Shown: one piece after another, positions 32,071-40,007 of the stretch
Layout: every line of letters starts with the position of its first letter
Numbering within the stretch: position 1 is the stretch's first letter
Origin: G963708325 sp963708325
GTDB lineage: Bacteria; Actinomycetota; Thermoleophilia; Solirubrobacterales; 70-9
Assembly: GCA_963708325.1 (NCBI GenBank)
Contig: OY970203.1
Span: forward strand, 1,860,001-1,924,000
DNA: 64,000 nucleotides
Direction of reading: 5' to 3'
The notes under the pieces: model-generated
Databases searched by the model: none
What the model saw: the letters and a program-made list of their open reading frames with translations, nothing else
Told to the model about the DNA's origin: nothing
Made by a program: the position numbers and the translations under genes

Positions 32071-32324
32071 GGGCGTCGCGCTCGCACCCGCACGACGGTC
32101 ACCACTGCGAGCCGGCCGAGGGCTGCGTCACCTGCGGCGACGTCGCCGTCGAGCTGACCGTGGCCAAGGTGGACGGCGAGCGCGGCCTCGCCTTGTGCGT
32201 CGGCTCGGCCGGCGCGCGGGAGACGGTCGAGGTCGCGCTCGTCGCCCCCGTCGCCCCCGGCGATGCGCTGCTCGTCCACGCGGGGACCGCGATCGCGAAG
32301 CTGGAGGGTGGGCCGGGAGAGTGA
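32067..32324 (+). CDS. Second HypC/HupF-like protein
   Basis: It has 85 residues from a GTG that overlaps the hypC stop (GTGA). It lacks the MCLAIP start of true HypC and instead has HCEPAEGCVTCGDVAVELTV near the N-terminus, a Cys-rich segment, followed by a HypC-like small beta domain ending PGDALLVHAGTAIAKLEG, which parallels the hypC sequence PGDWVLIHVGFAISRID. I read it as a divergent HypC-family paralogue acting in the same maturation pathway; its distinct role is unknown. Confidence 0.75.
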   Translation: MRASRSHPHDGHHCEPAEGCVTCGDVAVELTVAKVDGERGLALCVGSAGARETVEVALVAPVAPGDALLVHAGTAIAKLEGGPGE

Positions 32325-33445
32325 GCGGAATGCGCTTCGTGGACGAGTTCCGCGACGGCGACCTGGGCCGGGCGCTCGCCGGCGAGATCCTCGCCCGGGT
32401 CGAGCCGGGCCGCCATTACAAGCTGATGGAGGTGTGCGGCGGCCACACGCACGCGATCTACAAGTACGGGATCGACGACCTCCTTCCGGAGGGCGTCGAG
32501 CTGGTGCACGGCCCGGGCTGCCCCGTCTGCGTGATCCCGATGGGCCGCGTCGACGACGGCATCGCGATCGCCAGGCGGGAGGGCGTGATCTTCACCTGCT
32601 TCGGCGACATGATGCGGGTGCCGGGCTCGGAGGGAAGCCTGCTCGACGCCAAGGCGGAGGGCGCGGACATCCGCATGGTCTACTCGCCCCTGGACGCGCT
32701 GCGGATCGCCCGCGAGAACCCCGACCGCGACGTGGTCTTCTTCGCGATCGGCTTCGAGACGACCGCCCCCTCGACGGCGCTGACGCTGAAGCGCGCGAGG
32801 GAAGAGCGGGTCTCGAACTTCCTCTGCATGTGCAACCACGTCACGATCGTGCCGCCGCTGCGGGCGCTGCTGGACTCGCCCGACCTGCGCCTGGACGGGT
32901 TCATCGGCCCGGGGCACGTGTCCACGGTGGTGGGGGCGCGGCCGTTCGAGTTCATCCCGGCCGACCACGGCAAGCCCGTGGTGATCTCGGGCTTCGAGCC
33001 CCTCGACGTGCTCCAGTCGATCCACATGATCCTCGCCCAGCTCGCCGAGGGCCGCTGCGAGGTCGAGGTCCAGTACAGCCGCGTAGTCCCCTACGACGGC
33101 AACCCGGCGGCGCTGGCGGCGATGGCGGAGGTGTTCGAGCTGCGCCCCCATTTCGAGTGGCGCGGGCTCGGCTTCATCTCGCAGAGCGCGCTGAAGCTCT
33201 CCGCCGCCTACGCCGACCTCGACGCCGAGCTTCGCTACCCCGTCCCCGGGGTGCGGGTCGCCGATCCCAAGGCCTGCCAGTGTGGCGAGGTGCTGAAGGG
33301 CGTGATCAAGCCGTGGGAGTGCAAGGTGTTCGGCACCGCATGCACGCCGGAGCGGCCGATCGGCACCTGCATGGTCTCCCCGGAGGGCGCCTGCGCCGCC
33401 TACTACAGCTACGGGCGCCTAGCCCGCGAGCGCGAGGTCGTGTAG
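32321..33445 (+). CDS. hypD: Hydrogenase maturation protein HypD
   Basis: HypD is a [4Fe-4S] protein on which the Fe(CN)2CO unit is assembled with HypC. It has 374 residues from a GTG overlapping the previous stop; ATG 32330 (MRFVDEFRD) is an almost equal alternative. Motifs are MEVCGGHTHAIYKYGI, HGPGCPVCVIP, FAIGFETTAPSTAL and the C-terminal cysteine cluster (CQCGEVLKG, CKVFGTACTPERPIGTCMVS). Its stop lies inside a hairpin that precedes hypE. Confidence 0.96.
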   Translation: MSGMRFVDEFRDGDLGRALAGEILARVEPGRHYKLMEVCGGHTHAIYKYGIDDLLPEGVELVHGPGCPVCVIPMGRVDDGIAIARREGVIFTCFGDMMRVPGSEGSLLDAKAEGADIRMVYSPLDALRIARENPDRDVVFFAIGFETTAPSTALTLKRAREERVSNFLCMCNHVTIVPPLRALLDSPDLRLDGFIGPGHVSTVVGARPFEFIPADHGKPVVISGFEPLDVLQSIHMILAQLAEGRCEVEVQYSRVVPYDGNPAALAAMAEVFELRPHFEWRGLGFISQSALKLSAAYADLDAELRYPVPGVRVADPKACQCGEVLKGVIKPWECKVFGTACTPERPIGTCMVSPEGACAAYYSYGRLAREREVV

Positions 33446-33470
33446 TGGCTCTTCTCGGGAAGGGCCACTA
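33443..33470 (+). promoter_or_regulatory. Intercistronic hairpin between hypD and hypE
   Basis: TAGTGGCTCTTC (33443-33454) pairs with GAAGGGCCACTA (33459-33470) over 12 positions (one G-U) with a TCGG loop. The 5' arm starts with the hypD stop codon; the 3' arm contains GAAGGG, the only candidate ribosome-binding site for the hypE GTG, which follows immediately. The structure would hide that site until a ribosome finishes hypD. Confidence 0.65.
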
Positions 33471-34562
33471 GTGGAGCGCGCCGCCCCCGGTCGCGAGGAG
33501 CGCATCCTCGGGATCATCGAGACCGCGCGGGCGAAGCGGCCGAGGTTCCGCGACGAGCGGATCACGATGTCGCACGGCGCCGGGGGCAAGGCCACCCAGA
33601 GCCTGATCGAGGGGCTGTTCGTGCCGGCTTTCGGCTCCGCCGCCCTGGCGCAGCTGGGCGACGCCGCGGCGCTCAACGTCGATGGCGTCGCCGAGGTGGC
33701 CGTCACCACCGACAGCTTCGTCGTCAAGCCGATCCGCTTTCCCGGCGGCTCGATCGGGGAGCTGGCCGTCAACGGCACCGTCAACGACCTCGCCGTGGCC
33801 GGTGCGCGGCCGCTTGCGATCACGGTCTCGCTGGTGCTGGAGGAGGGCCTTGCCGCGGACGAGCTGCGCGCCGAGGTGGATGCGATCGCGGCGGCGGCGG
33901 CGGAGGCGGACGTCGACGTGGTCGCGGGCGACACGAAGGTGGTCGAGCGCGGCCACGCCGACAAGATGTACGTGTGCACGACCGGCGTCGGCGCCGTGGA
34001 CGGGCGGGCCCGGCTGGCTCCCGACGCCGTCCGCCCCGGCGACCGCATCCTGGTCTCGGGCGGGATCGGCGAGCACGGCACGGCGATCATGCTCGCCCGC
34101 GGCGAGTTCGAGCTGGCGGCGGAGGTCGAGTCGGACACGCGCTCGCTGTGGCCCGCCGCCGACGCCCTGCTCGGCGCCGCCGGCGAGTCGCTGCGCTGCA
34201 TGCGCGACGCCACCCGCGGCGGGGTGGCGTCCGTGATCAACGAGATCGCGCGCGCCTCGCAGGTGGCTATGACGGTTCGCGAGGCCGACGTGCCGGTGGA
34301 GCCGGCGGTGGCCGGCGCGGCCGAGATCCTCGGGATCGATCCGATGTACGTCGCCAACGAGGGCAGGCTGGTCGCCTTCGTCGCGCCGCAGGCCGCCGCC
34401 GGCGCGCTCGCGGCGCTGCGAGCGGTGCCGGGCTGCGAGCGGGCGGCCGAGATCGGCGAGGTCAAGACAGAGCCCCCGGGCATGGTCCTTGTGGAGACCG
34501 CCTTCGGCGGCAGACGGGTGATGGACCAGCTCGTCGGCGATCCGCTGCCGAGAATCTGCTGA
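33471..34562 (+). CDS. hypE: Hydrogenase maturation protein HypE
   Basis: HypE dehydrates its carbamoylated C-terminal Cys to a thiocyanate, the source of the cyanide ligands. It has 363 residues and ends in the required PRIC with Cys363 last. An ATP-binding AIRS-like fold is seen (MSHGAGGKATQSLIEGLF, DSFVVKPIRFPGGSIGELAV, NGTVNDLAVAGARP, MRDATRGGVASVINEI). It starts at a GTG directly after the hairpin. Confidence 0.96.
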   Translation: MERAAPGREERILGIIETARAKRPRFRDERITMSHGAGGKATQSLIEGLFVPAFGSAALAQLGDAAALNVDGVAEVAVTTDSFVVKPIRFPGGSIGELAVNGTVNDLAVAGARPLAITVSLVLEEGLAADELRAEVDAIAAAAAEADVDVVAGDTKVVERGHADKMYVCTTGVGAVDGRARLAPDAVRPGDRILVSGGIGEHGTAIMLARGEFELAAEVESDTRSLWPAADALLGAAGESLRCMRDATRGGVASVINEIARASQVAMTVREADVPVEPAVAGAAEILGIDPMYVANEGRLVAFVAPQAAAGALAALRAVPGCERAAEIGEVKTEPPGMVLVETAFGGRRVMDQLVGDPLPRIC

Positions 34563-34566
34563 GGCC

Positions 34567-34932
34567 ATGCACGAGCTGTCGCTCTCCACCGCGATCGTCG
34601 ACACCGTCGAGAGGCACGCCGCCGGCCGTCGCGTCACGGCGGTCAGCATGCGCATCGGGCACCTGCGCCAGGTGGTCCCCGAGTCGCTCGCCTTCTATTT
34701 CGGCGTCGTCTCGCGGGGGACGCTCTGCGAGGACGCCCGCCTGGAGCACGAGGTGGTCGCGGTAGAGCTGCGCTGCGAGCGCTGCGGACGCCGCTGGAAG
34801 CCGGAGCTGCCGGCGTTTCGCTGCCCTGGCTGCGACGGCGGCGCGGTCGAGGCGCTGAGCGGCGACGAGTTCGAGGTCGAGTCGATCGAGCTGGCGGGCC
34901 CGGCGGCCGCCGGCGGGTACCAGGAGGGCTGA
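34567..34932 (+). CDS. hypA: Hydrogenase nickel-insertion protein HypA
   Basis: HypA hands nickel to the hydrogenase large subunit with HypB. It has 121 residues. The N-terminal MHELSLSTAIVD provides the nickel ligand His2. The zinc site is made of Cys70, Cys73, Cys86 and Cys89. The stop overlaps the hypB ATG (TGATG). Confidence 0.96.
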   Translation: MHELSLSTAIVDTVERHAAGRRVTAVSMRIGHLRQVVPESLAFYFGVVSRGTLCEDARLEHEVVAVELRCERCGRRWKPELPAFRCPGCDGGAVEALSGDEFEVESIELAGPAAAGGYQEG

Positions 34933-35612
34933 TGCATCGCACTCGGGTGAGGGTCGCCGCGGACGCCCTCGACGCCAATACGACGATCGCCCAGGCGAAC
35001 CGGTCGGACTTCGACCGGGCCGGCGTCGCCGTCGTCAACCTGATGAGCGCCCCGGGAGCGGGCAAGACCAGCCTGCTCGAGCGGGTGCTGGGCGACCTCG
35101 GCGACGTCAGGGTCGGAGTGCTGGAGGGCGACGTGCAGGGGAGCGTGGACTCCGACCGGCTCTCGGCGTTGCACCTCCCCGTCACCCAGATCAACACCGA
35201 CCCCGGCTTCGGGGGCGAGTGCCACCTCGACGCCAACATGGTCCGCTCCGCCCTGCCCGAGGTTCCCCTCGACGAGATCGACCTGCTCGTGATCGAGAAC
35301 GTCGGCAACCTGGTCTGCCCGGCCGAGTTCCGCGTCGGCGAGGACGCCCGGGTGATGGTCTCGTCGGTCGCCGAGGGGGAGGACAAGCCGCTCAAGTACC
35401 CGCTGATGTTCCGCACCTGCGAGCTGGTGCTGGTCAACAAGGTCGACCTGCTTCCGCACCTCGACTTCGACCTCGACCGCTACCTGCGAAACCTCGACGC
35501 CGTCAACCCTGACGTGGAGCGGATGCTGGTCAGCGCCCGCACCGGGGAGGGAGTGGAGGCGTGGCGCAGCTGGCTGTGCGCCGTCGCCGAGCGCCGCGGG
35601 GCGGCGGTGTGA
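34932..35612 (+). CDS. hypB: Hydrogenase nickel-insertion GTPase HypB
   Basis: HypB is the GTPase that drives nickel insertion. It has 226 residues. The P-loop APGAGKTS is at residues 40-47; EGDVQGSVDSDRL, HLDANMV, LLVIENVGNLVCPAEF and VNKVDLL are the switch and guanine-specificity blocks. There is no His-rich N-terminal nickel store, so nickel supply may rest on the transporter at the end of the operon. The stop overlaps the next GTG. Confidence 0.96.
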   Translation: MHRTRVRVAADALDANTTIAQANRSDFDRAGVAVVNLMSAPGAGKTSLLERVLGDLGDVRVGVLEGDVQGSVDSDRLSALHLPVTQINTDPGFGGECHLDANMVRSALPEVPLDEIDLLVIENVGNLVCPAEFRVGEDARVMVSSVAEGEDKPLKYPLMFRTCELVLVNKVDLLPHLDFDLDRYLRNLDAVNPDVERMLVSARTGEGVEAWRSWLCAVAERRGAAV

Positions 35613-36895
35613 GCGGAGCGCCCCCGGCCGTCGCGGACCTGGGCCGGCGGCTCGGCGAGCTGCTCGACGAGCGCACGCGCGCGAACGAGCGCTTCTTCGA
35701 AGCCGAGGCCGACCGCATCGCGCGCTGCTGCCACGCGATGGCCGAGCGGTTCGCGCGCGGCGGCCGCCTCGTCGCCTTCGGCGTGACGCCGGCGACGCGC
35801 TCGGACGTGCGCCACGTCGCCGTCGAGTTCGTCCATCCCGTGATCGTCGGCAAGCGGGCCCTTCCGGCGATCGGCCTGTCGAGCGAGGGCGGCCCGCTCG
35901 CGGACCAGGTGGACCTCGTCGCCGAGCCGGCGGACATCGCGATCGCCTTCGGCGCCGGCGAGGACTCCGGCGAGGCGGGCGAGGCCCTGGCGATGGCGAG
36001 CCGGCGCGGCTGCCTGACGCTGGCGTTCGCCGCCGCCGGGGCCGAGTGGGAGTTCGAGCCGCCGTCGCGGGACCCGTACGTGCGCCAGGAGCTTGTCGAG
36101 ACGCTCTACCACGTGCTGTGGGAGCTCGTGCACGTGTTCTTCGAGCACCGCGGCCTGCTCTCCGGGCGCGACGCCCGCAGCACCCACGACGCCGGTCCCT
36201 CGGCTTTCCTGTACCCGTTCCTCTCCGAGGGCGAGCGCAACCTCGACGAGGTGCTCGACGACGTGCGGCGGTCCGTGTTGATGAAGGCCGCCGAGGTCGC
36301 CGAGCTGCGCGCCCAGACGCTGACGGACGGCCGCGACGTGCTGCCGGCGGCCGGGTCGGCGCTGCGGCACGCATTCGACGCCGGCGGCAAGCTGCTCGCG
36401 CTCGGCAACGGCGGCTCGGCAACCGACGCGATGGACCTGGTGGCGGACTTCCGCGACCGCTCGCGCCGGTGGCCGCCGCGGAGAGCGATCGACCTCACGG
36501 AGGACGCGGCGATCCTCACGGCGATCGCCAACGACATCGGCGTCGAAGCGATCTTCTCGCGTCAGGTCATCGCCTACGGCCGGGCGGGGGACGCGCTGGT
36601 CGCGCTCTCTACCAGCGGCGGATCGCAAAACGTGATCGAGGCGTTGGCGGAGGCGCGCAAGCGGGAGATCGCGACGATCGCGATGGTCGGCTATGACGGC
36701 GGCCGCGTCGCCGCCGAGGGCCTCGCCGACCACGTCATCGTGACGCGGTCGGAGCACATCCCGCGGATACAGGAGGCGCAGGCGAGCGCGTATCACGTCT
36801 TGCGCGAGCTGGTCGAGGCCGCGCCGGCGGCGGAGCTGAGCCGCGACCCAGACCCGCCAGGCGCCTCGCCTGGCGGCTCGGCGCCAGGATCTTGA
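35609..36895 (+). CDS. Double SIS-domain protein (GmhA-like C-terminal half) in hyp operon
   Basis: It has 428 residues from a GTG overlapping the hypB stop; the frame is open further upstream but only in antisense of coupling logic. The C-terminal half (about 225-400) resembles phosphoheptose isomerase: GKLLALGNGGSATDAMDLV, LTAIANDIGVEAIFSRQV, ALSTSGGSQNVIEALAEA. The N-terminal half has a weaker SIS-like pattern (GGRLVAFGVTPATRSDVRHV, GLSSEGGPLADQV). Such proteins bind sugar phosphates. Why it sits between hypB and hypF is unclear; involvement in maturation or in supplying a precursor is conjecture. The C-terminus is a Pro/Gly/Ser-rich tail encoded by a hairpin. Confidence 0.8.
   Translation: MSGAPPAVADLGRRLGELLDERTRANERFFEAEADRIARCCHAMAERFARGGRLVAFGVTPATRSDVRHVAVEFVHPVIVGKRALPAIGLSSEGGPLADQVDLVAEPADIAIAFGAGEDSGEAGEALAMASRRGCLTLAFAAAGAEWEFEPPSRDPYVRQELVETLYHVLWELVHVFFEHRGLLSGRDARSTHDAGPSAFLYPFLSEGERNLDEVLDDVRRSVLMKAAEVAELRAQTLTDGRDVLPAAGSALRHAFDAGGKLLALGNGGSATDAMDLVADFRDRSRRWPPRRAIDLTEDAAILTAIANDIGVEAIFSRQVIAYGRAGDALVALSTSGGSQNVIEALAEARKREIATIAMVGYDGGRVAAEGLADHVIVTRSEHIPRIQEAQASAYHVLRELVEAAPAAELSRDPDPPGASPGGSAPGS
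36854..36876 (+). promoter_or_regulatory. Hairpin in the end of the SIS gene before hypF
   Basis: CCGCCAGGCG (36854-36863) and CGCCTGGCGG (36867-36876) form a 10-bp perfect stem with a CCT loop. It lies 15 nt before the hypF TTG and inside the last codons of the SIS gene. There is no U-tract, so it may tune expression of hypF or stabilise the mRNA rather than terminate. Confidence 0.45.
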
Positions 36896-39240
36896 GCAGA
36901 ACGGCGATCGAGCGCGGCGGCGGGCGCGCGGCCCGCACCCGGCTGAGGGTGCGGGTGGAGGGGGTCGTCCAGGGCGTCGGCTTCCGGCCCTACGTGCATC
37001 GCCTCGCCACAGGCTTCCGGCTTGCCGGCTTCGTCCTCAACGACGAGCGCGGCGTCCTGATCGAGGTCGAGGGCGCCCCGGACGCCGTCGGCGCCTTTTT
37101 GCGCCGCCTCCCCGCGGAGGCGCCGCCGCTGGCCGCGGTCGAGCGCGTGGTCACCGACGAGGTCGAGCCGGCGGGAGGCGATCGCTTCCGCATCGCGGAC
37201 AGCCGCGCGGGGGGTTCTGCGCAGGCGCTGGTCTCCCCGGACACGGCGACCTGCGACGAGTGTCTGGCGGAGCTGTTCGACCCCGCGGATCGCCGCCACC
37301 GCTACCCGTTTGTCAACTGCACGAGCTGCGGCCCGCGGCTGACGATCGTCCGCGGCGTCCCGTACGACCGGCCGCTGACGACGATGGCGTCGTTCGAGAT
37401 GTGCCCGCGCTGCCGCGCCGAGTACGAGGACCCCGCCGACCGGCGCTTCCATGCCGAGCCCAACGCCTGTCCGGCGTGCGGGCCCCGGGTCCGCCTCGCC
37501 GACGCTGCCGGCAACGAGCTGCCGCTCGGCGGCGCCCGCGACCCCGTGGAGGCGGCGGCGCGGGCGATCGGCGACGGCGCGATCGTCGCCGTCAAGGGGA
37601 TCGGCGGCTTCCACCTCGCCTGCCGGGCCGACCACGAGAATGCCGTCGCCGCGCTGCGGGCGCGAAAGCATCGCGAGGACAAGCCGTTCGCGCTGATGGC
37701 CGCCGCCCTGGAGGCTGCGCGCGAGCTGATCGCGATCGGGCCCGGCGATGAGCGCCTGCTGGCGGCGCGCGAGCGGCCGATCGTGATCGCACCGCGGCGG
37801 CCGAATGCGGCGGTCGCCCCCTCCGTGGCCCCCGCCAGCCGCGACCTCGGCGTGCTGCTGCCGTATTCGCCGCTTCACCACCTGCTGCTCGCCGATTCGG
37901 CCACGACGCTGGTGATGACGAGCGGCAACGTCTCCGACGAGCCGATCGCCTACGTCGACGCCGACGCGCTGGAGCGGTTGGCCGGGATCGCCGACCTCTT
38001 CCTGCTGCACGACCGCCCGATCGAGACCCGCACCGACGACTCGATCGTGCGCCCCGTCGCGGCGGCGCCGCCGCTGGTCCTGAGGCGCTCGCGCGGTCAC
38101 GTGCCGCGCAGCCTCGACCTGCCTTTGGCTGCAAGCCGGCCCGTGCTGGGCTGCGGCGCCGAGCTGAAGAGCACCTTCTGCCTCGCCGACGGAAGGCGAG
38201 CCTGGGTGAGCCACCACGTCGGCGACCTGCGCAACTTCGAGACGCTGCGCTCGTTCGAGCACGGCGTCGCGCACTTCCGGCGCCTGTTCTCGGTCGCGCC
38301 CGAGGTCGTCGCCCACGACCTCCACCCCGACTACCTCTCGACGGGCTACGCGCTCGAGTGCGCCGGCGTCGAGCCGGTCGGCGTCCAGCACCACCACGCG
38401 CACCTGGCCGCCTGCCTGGCCGAGCACGGCGAGGCGGGGACGGCGGTGGGGGCGATCTTCGACGGCACCGGCTACGGACCCGACGGAAGCGTCTGGGGGG
38501 GCGAGGTCCTGGTCGGGGACCTGCGCGACTTCCGACGCGCCGCCGGCCTGTGGCCGGTGCGAATGCCCGGGGGCGAGGCGGCGATCCGCGAGCCCTGGCG
38601 GATGGCGTGCGCCTGGCTGGGCGAGATCGGGGAGGGCGACCCGGCCCGCCCGCGGACGCTGGCGGCCGCCGTGGACGAGACCACGTGGCGGGCGGTGGCC
38701 GAGCTGGCGCGCAGCGGCGTGGCCTCCCCCTTGACGTCGAGCATGGGACGGCTCTTCGACGCGGTGGCGGCGCTGTGCGGGATCCGCGCCCGCGTCAACT
38801 ACGAGGGCCAGGCGGCCGCAGAGCTGGAGGCGGCCGCCGACCCGGCCGAGCGGGGCGCCTACGAGCTGCCCGAGGCGGGGGCCGGCGATCACGGGCACGG
38901 CGCGACGGCGGCCGCGGCCCTCGACGCGCGCGAGACCGTTCGCGCCGTCGTCGCCGACCTGGCGTCGGGGGCGCTCGCCGGCGCCGTCTCGGCCCGCTTC
39001 CACAACGCCGTGGCGGCGGCGGCGGCGCGCACCTGCGCCGCCGAGGCCGCGAACGCGGGCCTGGACACGGTCGTCCTCTCCGGCGGCGTCTTCCAGAACC
39101 GCCTGCTCGTCGAGCGCACCCGCGAGCTGGTCGCGGCGTCCGGCCTGCGCGTGCTGGTCCCCGAGCGGCTTCCCCCCAACGACGGCGGCGTCTCCTACGG
39201 CCAGGCGGCGGTGGCGGCGGCGCTGACCGCGGCGGCCTGA
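36892..39240 (+). CDS. hypF: Carbamoyltransferase HypF
   Basis: HypF makes carbamoyl-adenylate from carbamoyl phosphate and transfers the carbamoyl group to HypE. It has 782 residues from a TTG overlapping the previous stop (TTGA). Domains in order are acylphosphatase (GVVQGVGFRPYV, residues 23-34), two zinc-finger units (CDECLAELFDP with CTSCGPR; CPRCRAEYEDP with CPACGPR), the YrdC-like domain (KGIGGFHLACRADHENAV) and the Kae1-like domain (GVQHHHAHLAACLAEHG, VVLSGGVFQNRLL). All key motifs are intact. The stop overlaps the next ATG. Confidence 0.96.
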   Translation: MSRTAIERGGGRAARTRLRVRVEGVVQGVGFRPYVHRLATGFRLAGFVLNDERGVLIEVEGAPDAVGAFLRRLPAEAPPLAAVERVVTDEVEPAGGDRFRIADSRAGGSAQALVSPDTATCDECLAELFDPADRRHRYPFVNCTSCGPRLTIVRGVPYDRPLTTMASFEMCPRCRAEYEDPADRRFHAEPNACPACGPRVRLADAAGNELPLGGARDPVEAAARAIGDGAIVAVKGIGGFHLACRADHENAVAALRARKHREDKPFALMAAALEAARELIAIGPGDERLLAARERPIVIAPRRPNAAVAPSVAPASRDLGVLLPYSPLHHLLLADSATTLVMTSGNVSDEPIAYVDADALERLAGIADLFLLHDRPIETRTDDSIVRPVAAAPPLVLRRSRGHVPRSLDLPLAASRPVLGCGAELKSTFCLADGRRAWVSHHVGDLRNFETLRSFEHGVAHFRRLFSVAPEVVAHDLHPDYLSTGYALECAGVEPVGVQHHHAHLAACLAEHGEAGTAVGAIFDGTGYGPDGSVWGGEVLVGDLRDFRRAAGLWPVRMPGGEAAIREPWRMACAWLGEIGEGDPARPRTLAAAVDETTWRAVAELARSGVASPLTSSMGRLFDAVAALCGIRARVNYEGQAAAELEAAADPAERGAYELPEAGAGDHGHGATAAAALDARETVRAVVADLASGALAGAVSARFHNAVAAAAARTCAAEAANAGLDTVVLSGGVFQNRLLVERTRELVAASGLRVLVPERLPPNDGGVSYGQAAVAAALTAAA

Positions 39241-40007
39241 TGTTCGGGCTCGACGACGGCATCGCCGGATTGGCGGGCGGCGGCGGGATCGGCGTGGCGC
39301 TGCTGGTCGCGCTGCTGCTCGGCCTGCGGCACGCCACCGACCCCGACCACCTCACCGCCGTCTCCACGCTGGTGATGTCCGAGGGCCGCCGGGGCGGGCG
39401 GCGGGCGGCGTCGCTGGGGCTCGCATGGGGAGCCGGGCACGCAGGCACCGTGGTCGCGTTCGGCCTGCCCGTCGTGCTGTTCGGACAGCACCTCCCCGAG
39501 ACGGTGCAGCGGATCGCGGAGCTGGCGATCGGCATCCTGATCGTCGCCCTGGCCGTGCGCCTGCTGGTGCGCTGGCGGCGCGGCTACTTTCACGCCCACC
39601 CGCATCGCCACGGCGACCTGCGCCACTCCCACCCCCACGTTCACGAGGGAAGGGCCGAGCCGCACCCGCTCCAGCACGACCACCGGCACCCCGATGCGCT
39701 CGGGCGCTCGCCGGGAGCGGCGTTCGCGATCGGCCTCGTCCACGGCCTCGGGGGCTCGGCGGGAGCGGCGCTGCTGCTGATCGCGGCGATCCCCGGCCGG
39801 ATCGAGGCGGTGCTGGCGCTGGTCGTGTTCGCCGCCGGCACGGCGCTGTCGATGGCGCTGTGCTCGACCGCCTTCGGTCACGCCCTCGCCCGCGGCCCGG
39901 CGGCGCGCCGGCTGGCGGCGCTGGCGCCGACGTTCGGGCTGATCGGCGTGCTGTTCGGGGCCTGGTACGCGCTGGGCGCGCTTCAGACCGTGCCTTACGC
40001 CTTCTGA
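39240..40007 (+). CDS. NicO/RcnA-type nickel/cobalt transporter
   Basis: It has 255 residues and about six hydrophobic segments, starting MFGLDDGIAG at an ATG overlapping the hypF stop (TGATG). Helix I has RHATDPDHLTAVSTLV, the HxxxDH-type nickel signature. A cytoplasmic His-rich loop (FHAHPHRHGDLRHSHPHVH, near residue 120) should bind metal. Its place at the end of the hyp operon argues for nickel uptake for hydrogenase, though RcnA-type proteins can also export. Its end overlaps the convergent fadD-like gene by 13 nt. Confidence 0.87.
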   Translation: MFGLDDGIAGLAGGGGIGVALLVALLLGLRHATDPDHLTAVSTLVMSEGRRGGRRAASLGLAWGAGHAGTVVAFGLPVVLFGQHLPETVQRIAELAIGILIVALAVRLLVRWRRGYFHAHPHRHGDLRHSHPHVHEGRAEPHPLQHDHRHPDALGRSPGAAFAIGLVHGLGGSAGAALLLIAAIPGRIEAVLALVVFAAGTALSMALCSTAFGHALARGPAARRLAALAPTFGLIGVLFGAWYALGALQTVPYAF

